64,000 nucleotides of DNA from positions 1-64,000 of the forward strand of contig NZ_JAASTZ010000007.1 in assembly GCF_014322765.1 (NCBI RefSeq). The letters run 5' to 3'. The position numbers were made by a program, and so were the translations under genes. This document shows positions 1 through 11,827 of the stretch, piece after piece (the stretch's first letter is position 1; each line of letters opens with the position of its first letter). The notes below the pieces were generated by a model. It was given only the letters and a program-made list of their open reading frames with translations. It did not search any database and had not been told where the DNA came from. This DNA is from Listeria immobilis (GTDB lineage: Bacteria > Bacillota > Bacilli > Lactobacillales > Listeriaceae).

Positions 1-69
1 ATCAAAATATGGTTAATATAAATGTTTACGTTATATTTATTGTTAAAATACTATTTAATATAATTATTA

Positions 70-1620
<1,551 letters not shown>

Positions 1621-1650
1621 TAAAAACAAAAAATAAGGGAGGATTTATCA

Positions 1651-2925
1651 ATGAAATTCAAAAAATTTTTACTTGGTTCGATAGTCGTTGTAGCAGCATG
1701 TCTTTTGGTAGCTTGTGGTAGTGGGAAAAGTGCTTCTAAGGACGGCTCAGGAGATGAAGTGACCATTACTTTCTGGAATGGATTTACCGCTTCAGATGGA
1801 GAAGTTTTACAAAAGATTGTCGATGAATTTAACAAAACCAACGACAAAAATATCAAAGTGGAAATGGATGTGATGACTTGGGCTAATTTAAACGAAAAAT
1901 TGCCACCAGCCATTTCATCAAATACAGCTCCAGACTTTTTTGCCTTGAATTATGTTGATTATGCCCAATATGTTGAAAATGGAGCGGTTCAACCGTTAGA
2001 TGATTTTTGGAAATATGATGGCGTCGACAAATCAGATTTTACCAAAACCGCTATAGACCTTGGCATTGTTAACAAAGAGCAATATTTTATCCCGATGCAG
2101 GTGCAAGGTATGTATATGTATTGGAACAAAGATTTATTTAAAAAAGCAGGTATAGATGCAACGAAACCCCCGAAAACATGGGATCAGCTAACAGAAATGG
2201 CACCTAAATTAGCAGACAAAGGAAGTAATGTTTCTGGGTTTGTTTTTAACAAAGACGGCAATGCTCCACTATATAACTGGATGCTAGCAAACGGAGGAAA
2301 ATTAGTGAATGATGATTACACAAAATCAGAATTTGCTTCTCCTGAAAATTTAGCCACATTAAAAGCTATTCAAAAAATGATTTACGAAGAAAAAGCAGGT
2401 CCGGAATCTATTTCAGGAGCAGAAATGGATAATTTAATGAATGCAGGCCAATTAGCGTTGGAATTGAATGGCCCTTGGTTGAATAATGGTTTGAAAGCCA
2501 ATGAAATTAATTATGGAGTAACGACCTTACCACAAGCAACTGAAAATGGTGAAAAAACCGCTATTCTAGATGGTGTAGGCTATGCCATTCCAGCAAGCAC
2601 AAGTAGTGACAAAAAAGAAGCGATTTATGAATTCCTAAAATTTTGGAATACAACAGAAGTAGGGAAAAAATGGAGCATCGAAAATGGTTTTCCAGCTTAT
2701 TTGAACTCTGTAGCAAATGACGATGAAGTGAAAAATAATGAGATTGTTTCCGAATTATCGAAACAAATGGATTATGCGGAGCCGTTCTTACCTGGATTTA
2801 CTAAAATCTCTGCTATTAACAATGATATTATCAATCCACTAATTGAAAAATTATTGGCTGGCGATGATCCGGAAAAACTAATGAAAGATGCTGATAAAGC
2901 TATCAATCAATTGTTAAGTCAATAA
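1651..2925 (+). CDS. ABC sugar-binding lipoprotein (AraN-like)
   Basis: Extracytoplasmic solute-binding protein of family 1 (MalE type), 424 residues. It has a lipoprotein signal peptide with lipobox LVAC and lipidated Cys22, then a Ser/Gly-rich tether. The gene starts 30 bases after the GH51 gene behind a strong AAGGGAGG. Two permease genes follow, and the cluster resembles AraNPQ of Bacillus subtilis, which imports arabino-oligosaccharides. Substrate is inferred from neighbours; the binding-protein sequence alone does not define it. A strong intergenic hairpin follows and could give this subunit more mRNA than the permeases. Confidence 0.88.
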   Translation: MKFKKFLLGSIVVVAACLLVACGSGKSASKDGSGDEVTITFWNGFTASDGEVLQKIVDEFNKTNDKNIKVEMDVMTWANLNEKLPPAISSNTAPDFFALNYVDYAQYVENGAVQPLDDFWKYDGVDKSDFTKTAIDLGIVNKEQYFIPMQVQGMYMYWNKDLFKKAGIDATKPPKTWDQLTEMAPKLADKGSNVSGFVFNKDGNAPLYNWMLANGGKLVNDDYTKSEFASPENLATLKAIQKMIYEEKAGPESISGAEMDNLMNAGQLALELNGPWLNNGLKANEINYGVTTLPQATENGEKTAILDGVGYAIPASTSSDKKEAIYEFLKFWNTTEVGKKWSIENGFPAYLNSVANDDEVKNNEIVSELSKQMDYAEPFLPGFTKISAINNDIINPLIEKLLAGDDPEKLMKDADKAINQLLSQ

Positions 2926-2958
2926 ATGCCAGTCATTGGCTAACAAAAAATTACGGCG

Positions 2959-2995
2959 GGTGATTGTGACAGAAATCCCTTTAGTCACAATCACC
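2959..2995 (+). other. Intergenic hairpin between binding protein and permeases
   Basis: A perfect 12-bp stem (GGTGATTGTGAC at 2959-2970 with GTCACAATCACC at 2984-2995) and a 13-base loop, not followed by a long T tract. It fits a processing or 3'-stabilising structure that lets the binding-protein message accumulate over the permease message, as in other binding-protein operons. Confidence 0.7.
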
Positions 2996-3027
2996 ATTTC
3001 AAAATCTTTTAAAGAGAGGTGTATCGA

Positions 3028-3924
3028 TTGAAAACATTTGCCAGATACTGGAATAAACCGAATCATGCTGCATATTTATTTTTAGCTCCATCTTTTTTGA
3101 TTTTGTTACTGTTTACGGTGGTTCCGTTATTAGGAACGTTTGCCATTAGTTTTACTGATTTAAATATTTTCTTTACCAATAAGGATTTCGTCGGTTTTGA
3201 TAATTTCAGTCGAATCTTCAGTGATAGTCGTGCAATTAATTCACTATTCCACACGTTGTATTTTACTTTATTAGAGGTGCCATTGCAGATTATAGTTGGC
3301 TTACTAGCAGCAGTGGTTCTTACAAAAAATACAAAGTTTAATCGTTTTTGTCGCTCGACTTTTTATATTCCAGTTATTTGTTCACTGACATCTATTGCGA
3401 TTATTTTCTCGATGTTACTGGATCCTAATATAGGTGCGATTCCATACTTATTTACGCAAGTAGGGTTGCCAACTCCTCAATTTTTTAGAGATCCTACTCT
3501 AGCAATGCCAACTGTTGCAGTGATGACAGTTTGGAAAAATTTTGGGGTCACTATGACGATTTTATTAACGGCTATTCAAGGGATTTCTCCTTCGTTATAT
3601 GAATCAGCAGAAATGGATGGCGCAACGAACCGTCAACAATTTTTCAATATTACTTTGCCGCAAATTGTTCCATCGCTTGGTTTTTGCATTTTGACTAATT
3701 TAATTGGTTCGATGCAAGTCTTTGACCAAGTGTATGTAGCGACAGGAGGGGGCCCACAATTTAAAACAGAAACAGCGGTCCAATATATTTATAGTCGTGG
3801 GTTTACCGCGCCATATGAACTTGGCTATGCTTCGTCATTATCTTCCATTCTGTTTGTCATTGTGGCAGTTATTGCTATTTCTACGAATATATATATGTCC
3901 AATAAAGAAAAACAAATGAAATAG
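3028..3924 (+). CDS. ABC sugar permease, MalF/AraP type
   Basis: Integral membrane subunit of a carbohydrate ABC importer, 298 residues, about six transmembrane helices. The cytoplasmic EAA loop is visible as ESAEMDGATNRQQFFNITLP, the docking site for the ATPase. An in-frame GTG at 3019 overlaps the ribosome site AGAGAGG; the TTG at 3028 is spaced 8 bases from it and is preferred. It pairs with the following permease. No ATPase gene is in the cluster, so a shared MsmX-type ATPase encoded elsewhere is inferred. Confidence 0.88.
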   Translation: MKTFARYWNKPNHAAYLFLAPSFLILLLFTVVPLLGTFAISFTDLNIFFTNKDFVGFDNFSRIFSDSRAINSLFHTLYFTLLEVPLQIIVGLLAAVVLTKNTKFNRFCRSTFYIPVICSLTSIAIIFSMLLDPNIGAIPYLFTQVGLPTPQFFRDPTLAMPTVAVMTVWKNFGVTMTILLTAIQGISPSLYESAEMDGATNRQQFFNITLPQIVPSLGFCILTNLIGSMQVFDQVYVATGGGPQFKTETAVQYIYSRGFTAPYELGYASSLSSILFVIVAVIAISTNIYMSNKEKQMK

Positions 3925-3935
3925 GAGGGAAAACA

Positions 3936-4799
3936 ATGGTCACTGAACAAACGATTTTAATCGCTGAAAATAAACGAAAAAAATTTAGTCGAAAAAAGAT
4001 TTTCACAACTATTGGTATGGTACTAGCGTTATTTATCATTGCTTTTCCTTTTCTATGGTTATTACTTTCATCATTTAAATTTGAAAAGGACATTATTTCA
4101 TTTCCGCCAAAGATTTTTGCGGATAATTATACGTTAGATAATTATATCAAGGTTTGGTCTACTATTCCGTTGCTAGATTACATCAAAAATACCGTCATTT
4201 TTGCTGGAGGAACAGTTATCACATCTGTTTTCTTTGATTCTCTGGCAGGTTATGCGTTTGCACGAATGAACTTTAAAGGAAAATCGGTCTTGTTCTACTT
4301 TGTTTTATTAACCATGATGATTCCATTTCAAGTATTTATGATTCCGTTATTTCTTGAAGTGAACTTGTTAGGCTTATTGGATACATATTCTGGATTAATT
4401 ATTCCAAGAATGACTACCGCTTTTGGAATTTTCATGATGCGTTCATTTTTCATTACATTGCCATCATCATTAGAAGAAGCTGCTCGAATTGATGGTTTAA
4501 ACGAATTTAGGATTTTTTGGAAAATTATGTTGCCATTAAGTAAACCAACAGTCTTATCTTTAGCTATTTTTACATTAATGAATAGTTGGAATGATTTATT
4601 GTATCCGTTAATTTTAACGAGCAGCTCAGAAATGCGGACATTGCCAGCTGGATTAGCATTATTCACAGGTCAAAATATTTCCTTTTACGGACCGGTGATG
4701 GCAGGAACAGTTATTTCTATGTTGCCGTTATTAATTGTGTATATGTTTGCTCAAAAATACTTTGTACAAGGAACGGCAATGACTGGAATGAAAGAGTAG
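3936..4799 (+). CDS. ABC sugar permease, MalG/AraQ type
   Basis: Second permease of the importer, 287 residues with six predicted helices and the EAA loop EEAARIDGLNEFRIFWKIML. The basic N-terminal stretch (KRKKFSRKK) before the first helix fits a cytoplasmic N-terminus. It starts 11 bases after the first permease with an AGGAGGG site, indicating one transcript and stoichiometric synthesis. The end TGMKE is typical of MalG-type permeases. Confidence 0.88.
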   Translation: MVTEQTILIAENKRKKFSRKKIFTTIGMVLALFIIAFPFLWLLLSSFKFEKDIISFPPKIFADNYTLDNYIKVWSTIPLLDYIKNTVIFAGGTVITSVFFDSLAGYAFARMNFKGKSVLFYFVLLTMMIPFQVFMIPLFLEVNLLGLLDTYSGLIIPRMTTAFGIFMMRSFFITLPSSLEEAARIDGLNEFRIFWKIMLPLSKPTVLSLAIFTLMNSWNDLLYPLILTSSSEMRTLPAGLALFTGQNISFYGPVMAGTVISMLPLLIVYMFAQKYFVQGTAMTGMKE

Positions 4800-4808
4800 G
4801 TTGGTCAA

Positions 4809-5381
4809 ATGAAATTAGTAGAAACCAAATTTTATACAAAACTAATTGTACTTTCTGATTATCTTTTATTAGGTTTATTGTGGGTCGTGATTTCTTTACC
4901 TGTGATTACTGTAGTGCCTGCTTCTGTGGCAGTGTTGTATGTGTTGCGTCAATGGCAAGGAGGGGCAACGGGACATATTTTGAAGTACTTTTTTACAGGG
5001 ATCCGTAAACATTTTTTTATCAACGTATTGTGGAGTTGCTTGACGGTGGGGATATTTACAATAACGAATTTGTTGCTACAAGAAAACAATTTGTTCTTAC
5101 TGATTAGTGGTTTTGTCGTATCGATCATGTATTTAATGCTTTTAATTTCGTGGATAAATAACTGTAGTCAAATGGAACAAGCGTCTTTCATCAGGATTTT
5201 TGAAGAAAGTGCTTTGGATTTGGTGGTTTCCTTTTTAAGAAATCTTAGTTGTAGTATGTTGATTCTTTTGTTTACATTATTGGTCTTTTTATTTCCGCCG
5301 TTTATTTTCTTATTTGTCGGAGGATTGTGGCAATTACTATTTTTAATATTATCAAGGAAAGGGAGGTTGGAACATGAATGA
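4809..5381 (+). CDS. DUF624 / YesL-like membrane protein
   Basis: 190 residues, about four hydrophobic helices, matching the YesL/DUF624 family that is often found beside sugar ABC importers and glycosidases in Firmicutes (for example in rhamnogalacturonan clusters). Biochemical role is unknown; an accessory function for the importer is an inference from recurrent context. Its 3' end overlaps the next GH51 gene by 8 bases, indicating translational coupling. Confidence 0.75.
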   Translation: MKLVETKFYTKLIVLSDYLLLGLLWVVISLPVITVVPASVAVLYVLRQWQGGATGHILKYFFTGIRKHFFINVLWSCLTVGIFTITNLLLQENNLFLLISGFVVSIMYLMLLISWINNCSQMEQASFIRIFEESALDLVVSFLRNLSCSMLILLFTLLVFLFPPFIFLFVGGLWQLLFLILSRKGRLEHE

Positions 5382-6894
5382 AACAAAGATAAGCGTCAGA
5401 CAAGCATTTGCAGTAGGAGAAATTAGTCCTCGCCTTTTTGGGTCTTTTGTGGAGCATATGGGTAGTGTAGTTTATACAGGCATTTATGAACCAGGGCATC
5501 CTACAGCAGATGAAAATGGTTTTCGCCAAGATGTATTGGAACTCGTCAAATCATTAAACTTAGGTGTGATTCGTTATCCGGGAGGAAATTTTACTTCTGG
5601 TTATGATTGGCTGGATACCATTGGCCCAATCGATAAGCGACCGAGAAAAATTGATTTAGCTTGGCGGGGAATTGAACCAAATACATTTGGCATTCATGAA
5701 TTTTTTCAATGGATACAACCAACAAATGCTGAACCTATTTTCACAGTTAATCTTGGAACCAAAGGCATTGACGATGCTCGAAATTTAGTAGAATATTGCA
5801 ACTTTGCAAAAGGCACATATTGGAGTGATTTACGTCGGGAAAATGGTCAAGAAACTCCTTTTAATATCAAACTTTGGTGCTTGGGAAACGAACTTGATGG
5901 TCCGTGGCAAATTGGTGCTAAAAGTGCATATGAATACGGCCGTTTGGCAAATGAAGCATCAAAAGTCATGAAGCTAGTAGACGATTCTATTGAAACCATT
6001 TTAGTAGGAAGTTCAACCCCACGGTTAGCTAGCTATCCAGAATGGGATCGTGTTGCACTAGAACAGGCATACGAGCAGGTGGATTATTTAGCATTACACA
6101 ACTATATCGATAAGTACGATGCAGATGATTTAACGCGACCACCTAAAAATGAACGGGATGACACACCTACTTATTTAGCTAAAGCGTATCGTTTTGATCG
6201 GCAAATTGAAGAAATTATCGCGACTTGCGACTATGTAAAGGGTCTTTTACGGAGCGAGAAAACGATGTACTTAGCATTTGATGAATGGAACGTACATGCG
6301 CAACCTGAAAAAGAACATGAAGATTTTCAAATTGGGAGTCCCATTGATTGGTGTTATTTTACTATGGAAGATGCTTTGTTATTTGGTTCGCTAGGCTTAG
6401 CAATTTTGCGTCATGCAGATCGAGTGAAAATCGGTTGTCAATCTTTATTAGTAAATACGATTCCGTTAATTTTGACAGATGCAGGTGGCCAAGCGTGGTG
6501 CAATCCAACGTATTATATTTTGGAACATCTATCCAATTATGCAACAGGAAAAGTATTAAAACAGGTAGACACTGGACCGACATATGATTCTGAAAAGGCA
6601 CAAAATGTTCCGTTTGTAGACAGTGTCATTGTAGAAAATGAAGAAGACTTAGTTTTATTTTTTGTTAATCGTAGTCATGAGAAGCAAACCGTGCAGCTAG
6701 ATCACGATTTTTCTTTAGAAACTTCTGGTCAACAGATTGTTCTGAAAAGTGAACAATTATCCGATAAAAATTTAAGGACCGCGCCAACTACACTTCTTCC
6801 ACAAACAAAAACAATTAACTGCTTAGAGAACGGAAAAATAGTCGTTACACTGGACAAATATTCATGGAATGTTATTAAAATCAAAAAGTTATAG
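5374..6894 (+). CDS. GH51 alpha-L-arabinofuranosidase (second copy)
   Basis: 506-residue cytoplasmic paralogue of the first gene of the island. Acid/base Glu173 lies in GNELDGPWQ and nucleophile Glu304 in FDEWN. Relative to the first copy it has an insertion in the barrel around residues 250-275 (containing DADDLTRPPKNERDD), a region that shapes the active-site rim in GH51, so a different preference for linkage or chain length is plausible. It overlaps the preceding gene by 8 bases and is followed after 19 bases by GH43, so the two likely act in sequence on branched arabinan fragments. Confidence 0.9.
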   Translation: MNETKISVRQAFAVGEISPRLFGSFVEHMGSVVYTGIYEPGHPTADENGFRQDVLELVKSLNLGVIRYPGGNFTSGYDWLDTIGPIDKRPRKIDLAWRGIEPNTFGIHEFFQWIQPTNAEPIFTVNLGTKGIDDARNLVEYCNFAKGTYWSDLRRENGQETPFNIKLWCLGNELDGPWQIGAKSAYEYGRLANEASKVMKLVDDSIETILVGSSTPRLASYPEWDRVALEQAYEQVDYLALHNYIDKYDADDLTRPPKNERDDTPTYLAKAYRFDRQIEEIIATCDYVKGLLRSEKTMYLAFDEWNVHAQPEKEHEDFQIGSPIDWCYFTMEDALLFGSLGLAILRHADRVKIGCQSLLVNTIPLILTDAGGQAWCNPTYYILEHLSNYATGKVLKQVDTGPTYDSEKAQNVPFVDSVIVENEEDLVLFFVNRSHEKQTVQLDHDFSLETSGQQIVLKSEQLSDKNLRTAPTTLLPQTKTINCLENGKIVVTLDKYSWNVIKIKKL

Positions 6895-6913
6895 GAAAAG
6901 TAGAGGGAAGTAT

Positions 6914-7894
6914 ATGAATAAAAAAGCGACGTACAAAAATCCGATTGTTATAGAGCGAGCTGATCCATGGATTTATAAACATACAGACGGGTTTTATTAT
7001 TTTACTGGTTCGGTACCAGGATATCAGTCTATTGAACTTCGTAGAGCGAAAAATATCGATGAACTAGGAAACGGAGAGTGCTTGTTGGTCTGGCAGGCAC
7101 CGACAGAAGGCCCAATGAGTCAACTGATTTGGGCGCCAGAAATTCATTACATCGATGAGCGTTGGTACATTTACTTTGCTGCAAGCGACGATGAACAAAT
7201 ACGGGACCAACACCACCATCATCGAATGTTTGTAATTGAAAACCAACAAGCAGATCCTATGAACACCGATTGGATTGAAAAAGGCCAAATTAAAACGGCT
7301 TTTGACAGTTTCAGTTTGGACGGTACAGCATTTCAACATCAAAATAAATTGTATTATGTCTGGGCACAACAAGATCCTAGAATTCCGGGAAATTCCAATC
7401 TTTATATTTCTGAAATGGAAAATCCTTGGACGCTAAAAGGCTCACAAGTTTTATTATCTATTCCAGAATTTGAGTGGGAAAAAATTGGTTTTTCTGTCAA
7501 TGAAGGTGCGGCTGCCATAGTACGAAATGGCAAAGTATTTATCACCTATTCTGGAAGTGCCACAGATGAAAATTATGCAATTGGCCTACTGTGGGCAGAT
7601 GAAAATGCCGATTTATTAAATGGCTATTCTTGGCATAAGGCTTCAGAACCCGTTTTTGTTTCCTCAGAAAAAAATAGACAATTCGGACCAGGACATAACT
7701 CGTTTACAAAAAGTGAAGATGACCAAGCTGATGTTCTTGTATACCATGCTCGACCAGAAAAAAATAAAGCAGGCGATCCGTTAGATAACCCCAATCGACA
7801 TGCTAATGCACAAATTTTTTCATGGGATGAGGAAGGCTTCCCTGTTTTCGGTGAACCAACAGGCTACACACGAAATATGAAAACAAATGAATAA
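6914..7894 (+). CDS. GH43 family glycosidase (arabinofuranosidase/arabinanase type)
   Basis: 326-residue five-bladed beta-propeller enzyme. The inverting triad of GH43 is recognisable: general base Asp17 in ERADPWIY, pKa-modulating Asp136 in LDGTAF and general acid Glu197 in VNEGAA. No signal peptide, so it works on imported oligosaccharides. The longer frame from 6869 runs into the previous gene; ATG at 6914 follows AGAGGGAAG and gives MNKKATYKNP, which aligns with the propeller start. Substrate is inferred as arabino-oligosaccharide from context; beta-xylosidase activity is possible in the family. Confidence 0.87.
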   Translation: MNKKATYKNPIVIERADPWIYKHTDGFYYFTGSVPGYQSIELRRAKNIDELGNGECLLVWQAPTEGPMSQLIWAPEIHYIDERWYIYFAASDDEQIRDQHHHHRMFVIENQQADPMNTDWIEKGQIKTAFDSFSLDGTAFQHQNKLYYVWAQQDPRIPGNSNLYISEMENPWTLKGSQVLLSIPEFEWEKIGFSVNEGAAAIVRNGKVFITYSGSATDENYAIGLLWADENADLLNGYSWHKASEPVFVSSEKNRQFGPGHNSFTKSEDDQADVLVYHARPEKNKAGDPLDNPNRHANAQIFSWDEEGFPVFGEPTGYTRNMKTNE

Positions 7895-7921
7895 TGAAAT
7901 TCAGGTACAGGAGGCGTAATA

Positions 7922-9520
7922 ATGGACTCGAAAGCAGTAAAAAAAACAATTAGTCAAGGAAAGACATCATTAGGCATTGAATTTGGTTCCACTCGAATCA
8001 AAGCTGTTTTGATTGATGATTATCAACAACCAATCGCTTCAGGCACTTACGAATGGGAAAATCAATTAATTGACGGCATTTGGACCTATAGTCTGGAAGA
8101 AATCTGGCATGGATTACAAGAGAGTTATCAACAATTAAAAACAAATGTCCAAACAACCTACGATGTAACCTTAACAACTGTAGGAGCATTAGGGTTTAGT
8201 GCTATGATGCATGGCTACTTAGTTTTTGATCAATCCGATCGTTTACTGGTTCCTTTTCGAACATGGCGGAATACTATGACGGCCGCAGAAGAAAAAGAAC
8301 TAACGGAATTATTTGATTACAATATCCCTCAACGCTGGAGTATTGCTCATTTATACCATGCGATGTCGAACCAAGAAGAACATGTAAAAGACATAGCCTA
8401 TATGACTACCTTAGCAGGATTTATTCATTGGCAACTCACTGGTGAAAAAGTGTTAGGAATTGGCGATGCTTCAGGGATGTTTCCAATTGATCCTAAAACG
8501 AAGCAGTTTGATGCAGAAATGCTGGCACGTTTTGAGCAAAAAGTCATATCTGCTAAGTACCCTTGGCAATTAAAAGAGATTATGCCACATGTCCTTGCCG
8601 CTGGAAAATCTGCAGGGATATTAACCGAAGAAGGAGCTAAACGGTTGGATCCTTCAGGTGATTTAAAGGCTGGGATTCCGTTATGTCCACCAGAAGGCGA
8701 TGCAGGGACGGGGATGGTTGCTACCAACAGTGTCGCTATTCGTACCGGAAATGTTTCTGTGGGGACTTCGATTTTTGCTATGATTGTTTTGGAAAAAGAG
8801 TTAAAGAAAGTTCATACAGCATTGGACATGGTAACTACACCAGCTGGAGAATTAGTAGCGATGGTTCATGCGAATAACTGTTCTTCTGATATTAATGCTT
8901 GGATACAACTGTTTAATGAATTTGCAACGCTCGGTGGACTAAACATCTCAACAAATCAGTTGTATGAACTGCTCTTCAAACAGGCTTTATTAGGGGATAA
9001 AGATTGTGGTGGCTTACTTCCTTATGGTTATTTATCTGGTGAAAACATTACGCAAGTGTCAAACGGGCGTCCGTTGTTTATTCGGACACCAGATAGTCAA
9101 TTTAATTTGGCAAACTTTATGCGAAGCCACTTGTATTCAGCATTTGGTGCATTGCACATAGGCATGCAAATCTTAACAGATGAAGAACAGGTAGCCATTG
9201 ATCAAGTGTTCGGGCACGGCGGTATTTTTAAAACTGCCGGGGTGGCACAAAAAATTTTAGCTGCGGCAATGAATACACCTGTCTCGTTAATGGAAACAGC
9301 TGGTGAAGGAGGCGCTTGGGGGATTGCTTTATTAGCAGATTATTTAAAATATGCCGAAAAAGAAGTCACTTTAACAGATTATTTAGCGCAACAAGTTTTT
9401 GTACAAAGCCAAGCAATTGAGGAAAAACCTAATCCTGATGATGTTCTGGGCTTCCAACAGTTTATGCAACGCTATGAGGCGGGACTATCAATTGAAAAAA
9501 CTGCAGAAGCATGGAACTAA
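7922..9520 (+). CDS. araB: Ribulokinase (FGGY family)
   Basis: ATP-dependent phosphorylation of L-ribulose to L-ribulose 5-phosphate, second step of L-arabinose catabolism. 532 residues, FGGY carbohydrate kinase fold: N-terminal phosphate loop [10 protein letters not shown] near residue 18 and the second ATPase lobe with FGHGG and GEGGAWG. The type seen in lactic acid bacteria and enterococci, shorter than B. subtilis AraB. Strong AGGAGG before the ATG. Followed at once by araD and araA, so kinase, epimerase and isomerase are co-expressed. Confidence 0.9.
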   Translation: MDSKAVKKTISQGKTSLGIEFGSTRIKAVLIDDYQQPIASGTYEWENQLIDGIWTYSLEEIWHGLQESYQQLKTNVQTTYDVTLTTVGALGFSAMMHGYLVFDQSDRLLVPFRTWRNTMTAAEEKELTELFDYNIPQRWSIAHLYHAMSNQEEHVKDIAYMTTLAGFIHWQLTGEKVLGIGDASGMFPIDPKTKQFDAEMLARFEQKVISAKYPWQLKEIMPHVLAAGKSAGILTEEGAKRLDPSGDLKAGIPLCPPEGDAGTGMVATNSVAIRTGNVSVGTSIFAMIVLEKELKKVHTALDMVTTPAGELVAMVHANNCSSDINAWIQLFNEFATLGGLNISTNQLYELLFKQALLGDKDCGGLLPYGYLSGENITQVSNGRPLFIRTPDSQFNLANFMRSHLYSAFGALHIGMQILTDEEQVAIDQVFGHGGIFKTAGVAQKILAAAMNTPVSLMETAGEGGAWGIALLADYLKYAEKEVTLTDYLAQQVFVQSQAIEEKPNPDDVLGFQQFMQRYEAGLSIEKTAEAWN

Positions 9521-9540
9521 GAATCAAAGGAGGGACAAAG

Positions 9541-10236
9541 ATGTTAGAAGCTTTAAAAGAAGAAGTTTATCAGGCAAATGTAGAATTACCTAAACAAGGG
9601 CTTATCAAATACACTTGGGGGAATGTCAGTGGCATTGATCGAGAAAAAGAGTTATTTGTAATTAAGCCATCTGGTGTGGATTATGATACGTTACAACCAG
9701 CAGATATGGTGGTTTGTGACTTAGCAGGTAACGTGGTAGAAGGAAAATTAAATCCGTCTTCTGATACACCTACCCATGTTATTTTGTATCAAAAATATCC
9801 AGAAATCGGAGGGGTTGTTCATACGCATTCAACATGGGCAACAATTTGGGCACAAGCTGGCTTAGATGTGCCCGCCATGGGGACTACTCACGCAGATACT
9901 TTTTATGGGACAGTACCTTGTGCACGTTTTTTAACACAAGCAGAAATTAATCGAGGATATGAAAAAGAAACAGGAAATGTGATTGTTGAAACCTTCCAAC
10001 AACGAGGGATTGCTCCAATGGCTGTTCCAGGTGTGTTATTACATGGTCATGGATCTTTTACATGGGGCAAAGATGCTAAAAGTGCTGTAATGAACGCCGT
10101 GGTATTGGATGAAGTATGTAAAATGAATTTATTCACGCGACAATTGAATCATTTTTCAGAAGAATTACCTCAACGAATTTTAGATAAACATTATTTACGT
10201 AAACATGGTAAAGATGCCTATTACGGTCAAAAATAA
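9541..10236 (+). CDS. araD: L-ribulose-5-phosphate 4-epimerase
   Basis: Converts L-ribulose 5-phosphate to D-xylulose 5-phosphate, linking arabinose to the pentose phosphate pathway. 231 residues, class II aldolase fold. Zinc ligands are visible as His94 and His96 in VVHTHSTWA and His170 in LHGHGSF. A longer frame from 9511 overlaps the end of araB; the ATG at 9541 follows AAAGGAGGG and gives the length usual for AraD, so it is chosen. Confidence 0.92.
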   Translation: MLEALKEEVYQANVELPKQGLIKYTWGNVSGIDREKELFVIKPSGVDYDTLQPADMVVCDLAGNVVEGKLNPSSDTPTHVILYQKYPEIGGVVHTHSTWATIWAQAGLDVPAMGTTHADTFYGTVPCARFLTQAEINRGYEKETGNVIVETFQQRGIAPMAVPGVLLHGHGSFTWGKDAKSAVMNAVVLDEVCKMNLFTRQLNHFSEELPQRILDKHYLRKHGKDAYYGQK

Positions 10237-10279
10237 TCCAATGATTTTAAAATAGTCAAGAATGGAGAGGAAGAAAAAA

Positions 10280-11704
10280 ATGCTAACAATTAGTCAAAAA
10301 GAATTTTGGTTTGTCGTCGGTTCACAACATTTATATGGAGAAGAAGCATTACAAGAAGTTCGTACCCATGCAAAAGAAATGGTACAACTGTTAAATGATA
10401 GTGGTCAATTACCTTATCCAATTAAACTACAAGAACTAGCTGTAACGGCAGAGACCATTACGAAAATTATGAAAGAAGTCAATTATCGGGATGAAGTGGC
10501 TGGTGTCATTACGTGGATGCACACATTTTCCCCAGCTAAAATGTGGATTCGTGGTACAAAATTGTTGCAAAAACCATTGCTTCATTTAGCGACCCAGTAC
10601 AATGAAAGTATTCCTTGGAAAACTATAGATATGGACTTTATGAACTTAAATCAAGCAGCGCATGGCGATCGTGAATACGGTTTTATTAATGCTCGTTTAA
10701 ACAAACAAAATAAAGTGGTTGTAGGCTACTGGCAACGTACGGAAATACAAAAACAAATTGCTGAATGGATGGATGTAGCCGTAGCATATAATGAAAGCTT
10801 TGCTATTAAAGTGGCTCGTTTTGGGGATAACATGCGAAATGTAGCCGTGACAGAAGGAGATAAAGTAGAAGCACAAATTCAATTTGGTTGGGTAGTTGAT
10901 TACTTTGGCATTGGGGATTTAGTTCAAGTCATTGATGCAGTAACAAAAGAAGAAGTGGATACATTGTTTGCAGAATATCAAACGTTATACGATTTTGATT
11001 ATGGGGAGTATGACGAAGAAAAATGGACGGCACATGTAAAAGTACAAGCACGTCAAGAAATTGGTTTGCGTCGCTTTCTTGAAGCAGGAAATTACAATGC
11101 CTTCAGTACCAACTTTGAAGATTTATATGGTATGCAACAATTACCAGGTTTAGCTGTCCAACGTTTAATGGCAGAAGGTTATGGCTTTGCTGGCGAAGGA
11201 GATTGGAAAACAGCTGCGATTGATCGCTTAATGAAAATTATGGCTAGAAATGAAAACACTGGATTTATGGAAGACTATACTTATGAATTAGCAGTAGGTC
11301 AAGAAGCGATTTTACAATCTCATATGATGGAAGTTGACCCAACGTTAGCTAATAATAAGCCGAAAATTGTTGTCTCTCCTCTTTCAATGGGGAATCGAGA
11401 AGACCCTGCTCGTTTAGTCTTTGATGGAAAGTCAGGTGCAGGTGTTGTCGTTTCTATGGCGGATTTTGGCACCCATTATAAATTATTGATTAACGAAGTA
11501 GTTGCATTTGAGCCAACAGAAGCTGCACCAAACTTACCTGTTGCACGGGTAATGTGGCAACCAAAACCAAACTTCCATGAAGGCGTTCAGTCATGGATTG
11601 AAACCGGTGGCGGACATCATACCGTTATTTCTTTAAACTTAACCTCTGATCAAATTGAAACATGGGCAAAATTAGTTGATTTAGAGTACGTAACAATTAA
11701 ATAA
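10280..11704 (+). CDS. araA: L-arabinose isomerase
   Basis: Isomerises L-arabinose to L-ribulose with a Mn(2+)-dependent mechanism. 474 residues, the length seen in lactobacilli. The metal-site residues are recognisable in [14 protein letters not shown] (Glu), FMEDYTYE (Glu), [10 protein letters not shown] (His) and the C-terminal GGGHHTV (His). An ATG at 10262 lies inside the ribosome site; ATG at 10280 after GGAGAGGAA is preferred. Order araB-araD-araA differs from the araABD order of B. subtilis. Confidence 0.93.
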   Translation: MLTISQKEFWFVVGSQHLYGEEALQEVRTHAKEMVQLLNDSGQLPYPIKLQELAVTAETITKIMKEVNYRDEVAGVITWMHTFSPAKMWIRGTKLLQKPLLHLATQYNESIPWKTIDMDFMNLNQAAHGDREYGFINARLNKQNKVVVGYWQRTEIQKQIAEWMDVAVAYNESFAIKVARFGDNMRNVAVTEGDKVEAQIQFGWVVDYFGIGDLVQVIDAVTKEEVDTLFAEYQTLYDFDYGEYDEEKWTAHVKVQARQEIGLRRFLEAGNYNAFSTNFEDLYGMQQLPGLAVQRLMAEGYGFAGEGDWKTAAIDRLMKIMARNENTGFMEDYTYELAVGQEAILQSHMMEVDPTLANNKPKIVVSPLSMGNREDPARLVFDGKSGAGVVVSMADFGTHYKLLINEVVAFEPTEAAPNLPVARVMWQPKPNFHEGVQSWIETGGGHHTVISLNLTSDQIETWAKLVDLEYVTIK

Positions 11705-11827
11705 AAAAAGGTCGATGTTGAGACAGGAGAGATTACTCCAAAAATCAAGTTTTTAAATCTGTTCGATCGTTCATTTTAAATTTGAAGGTTTGGTGTATAA
11801 TTTTTGTGGGAAAAAGGGGCGATTACA

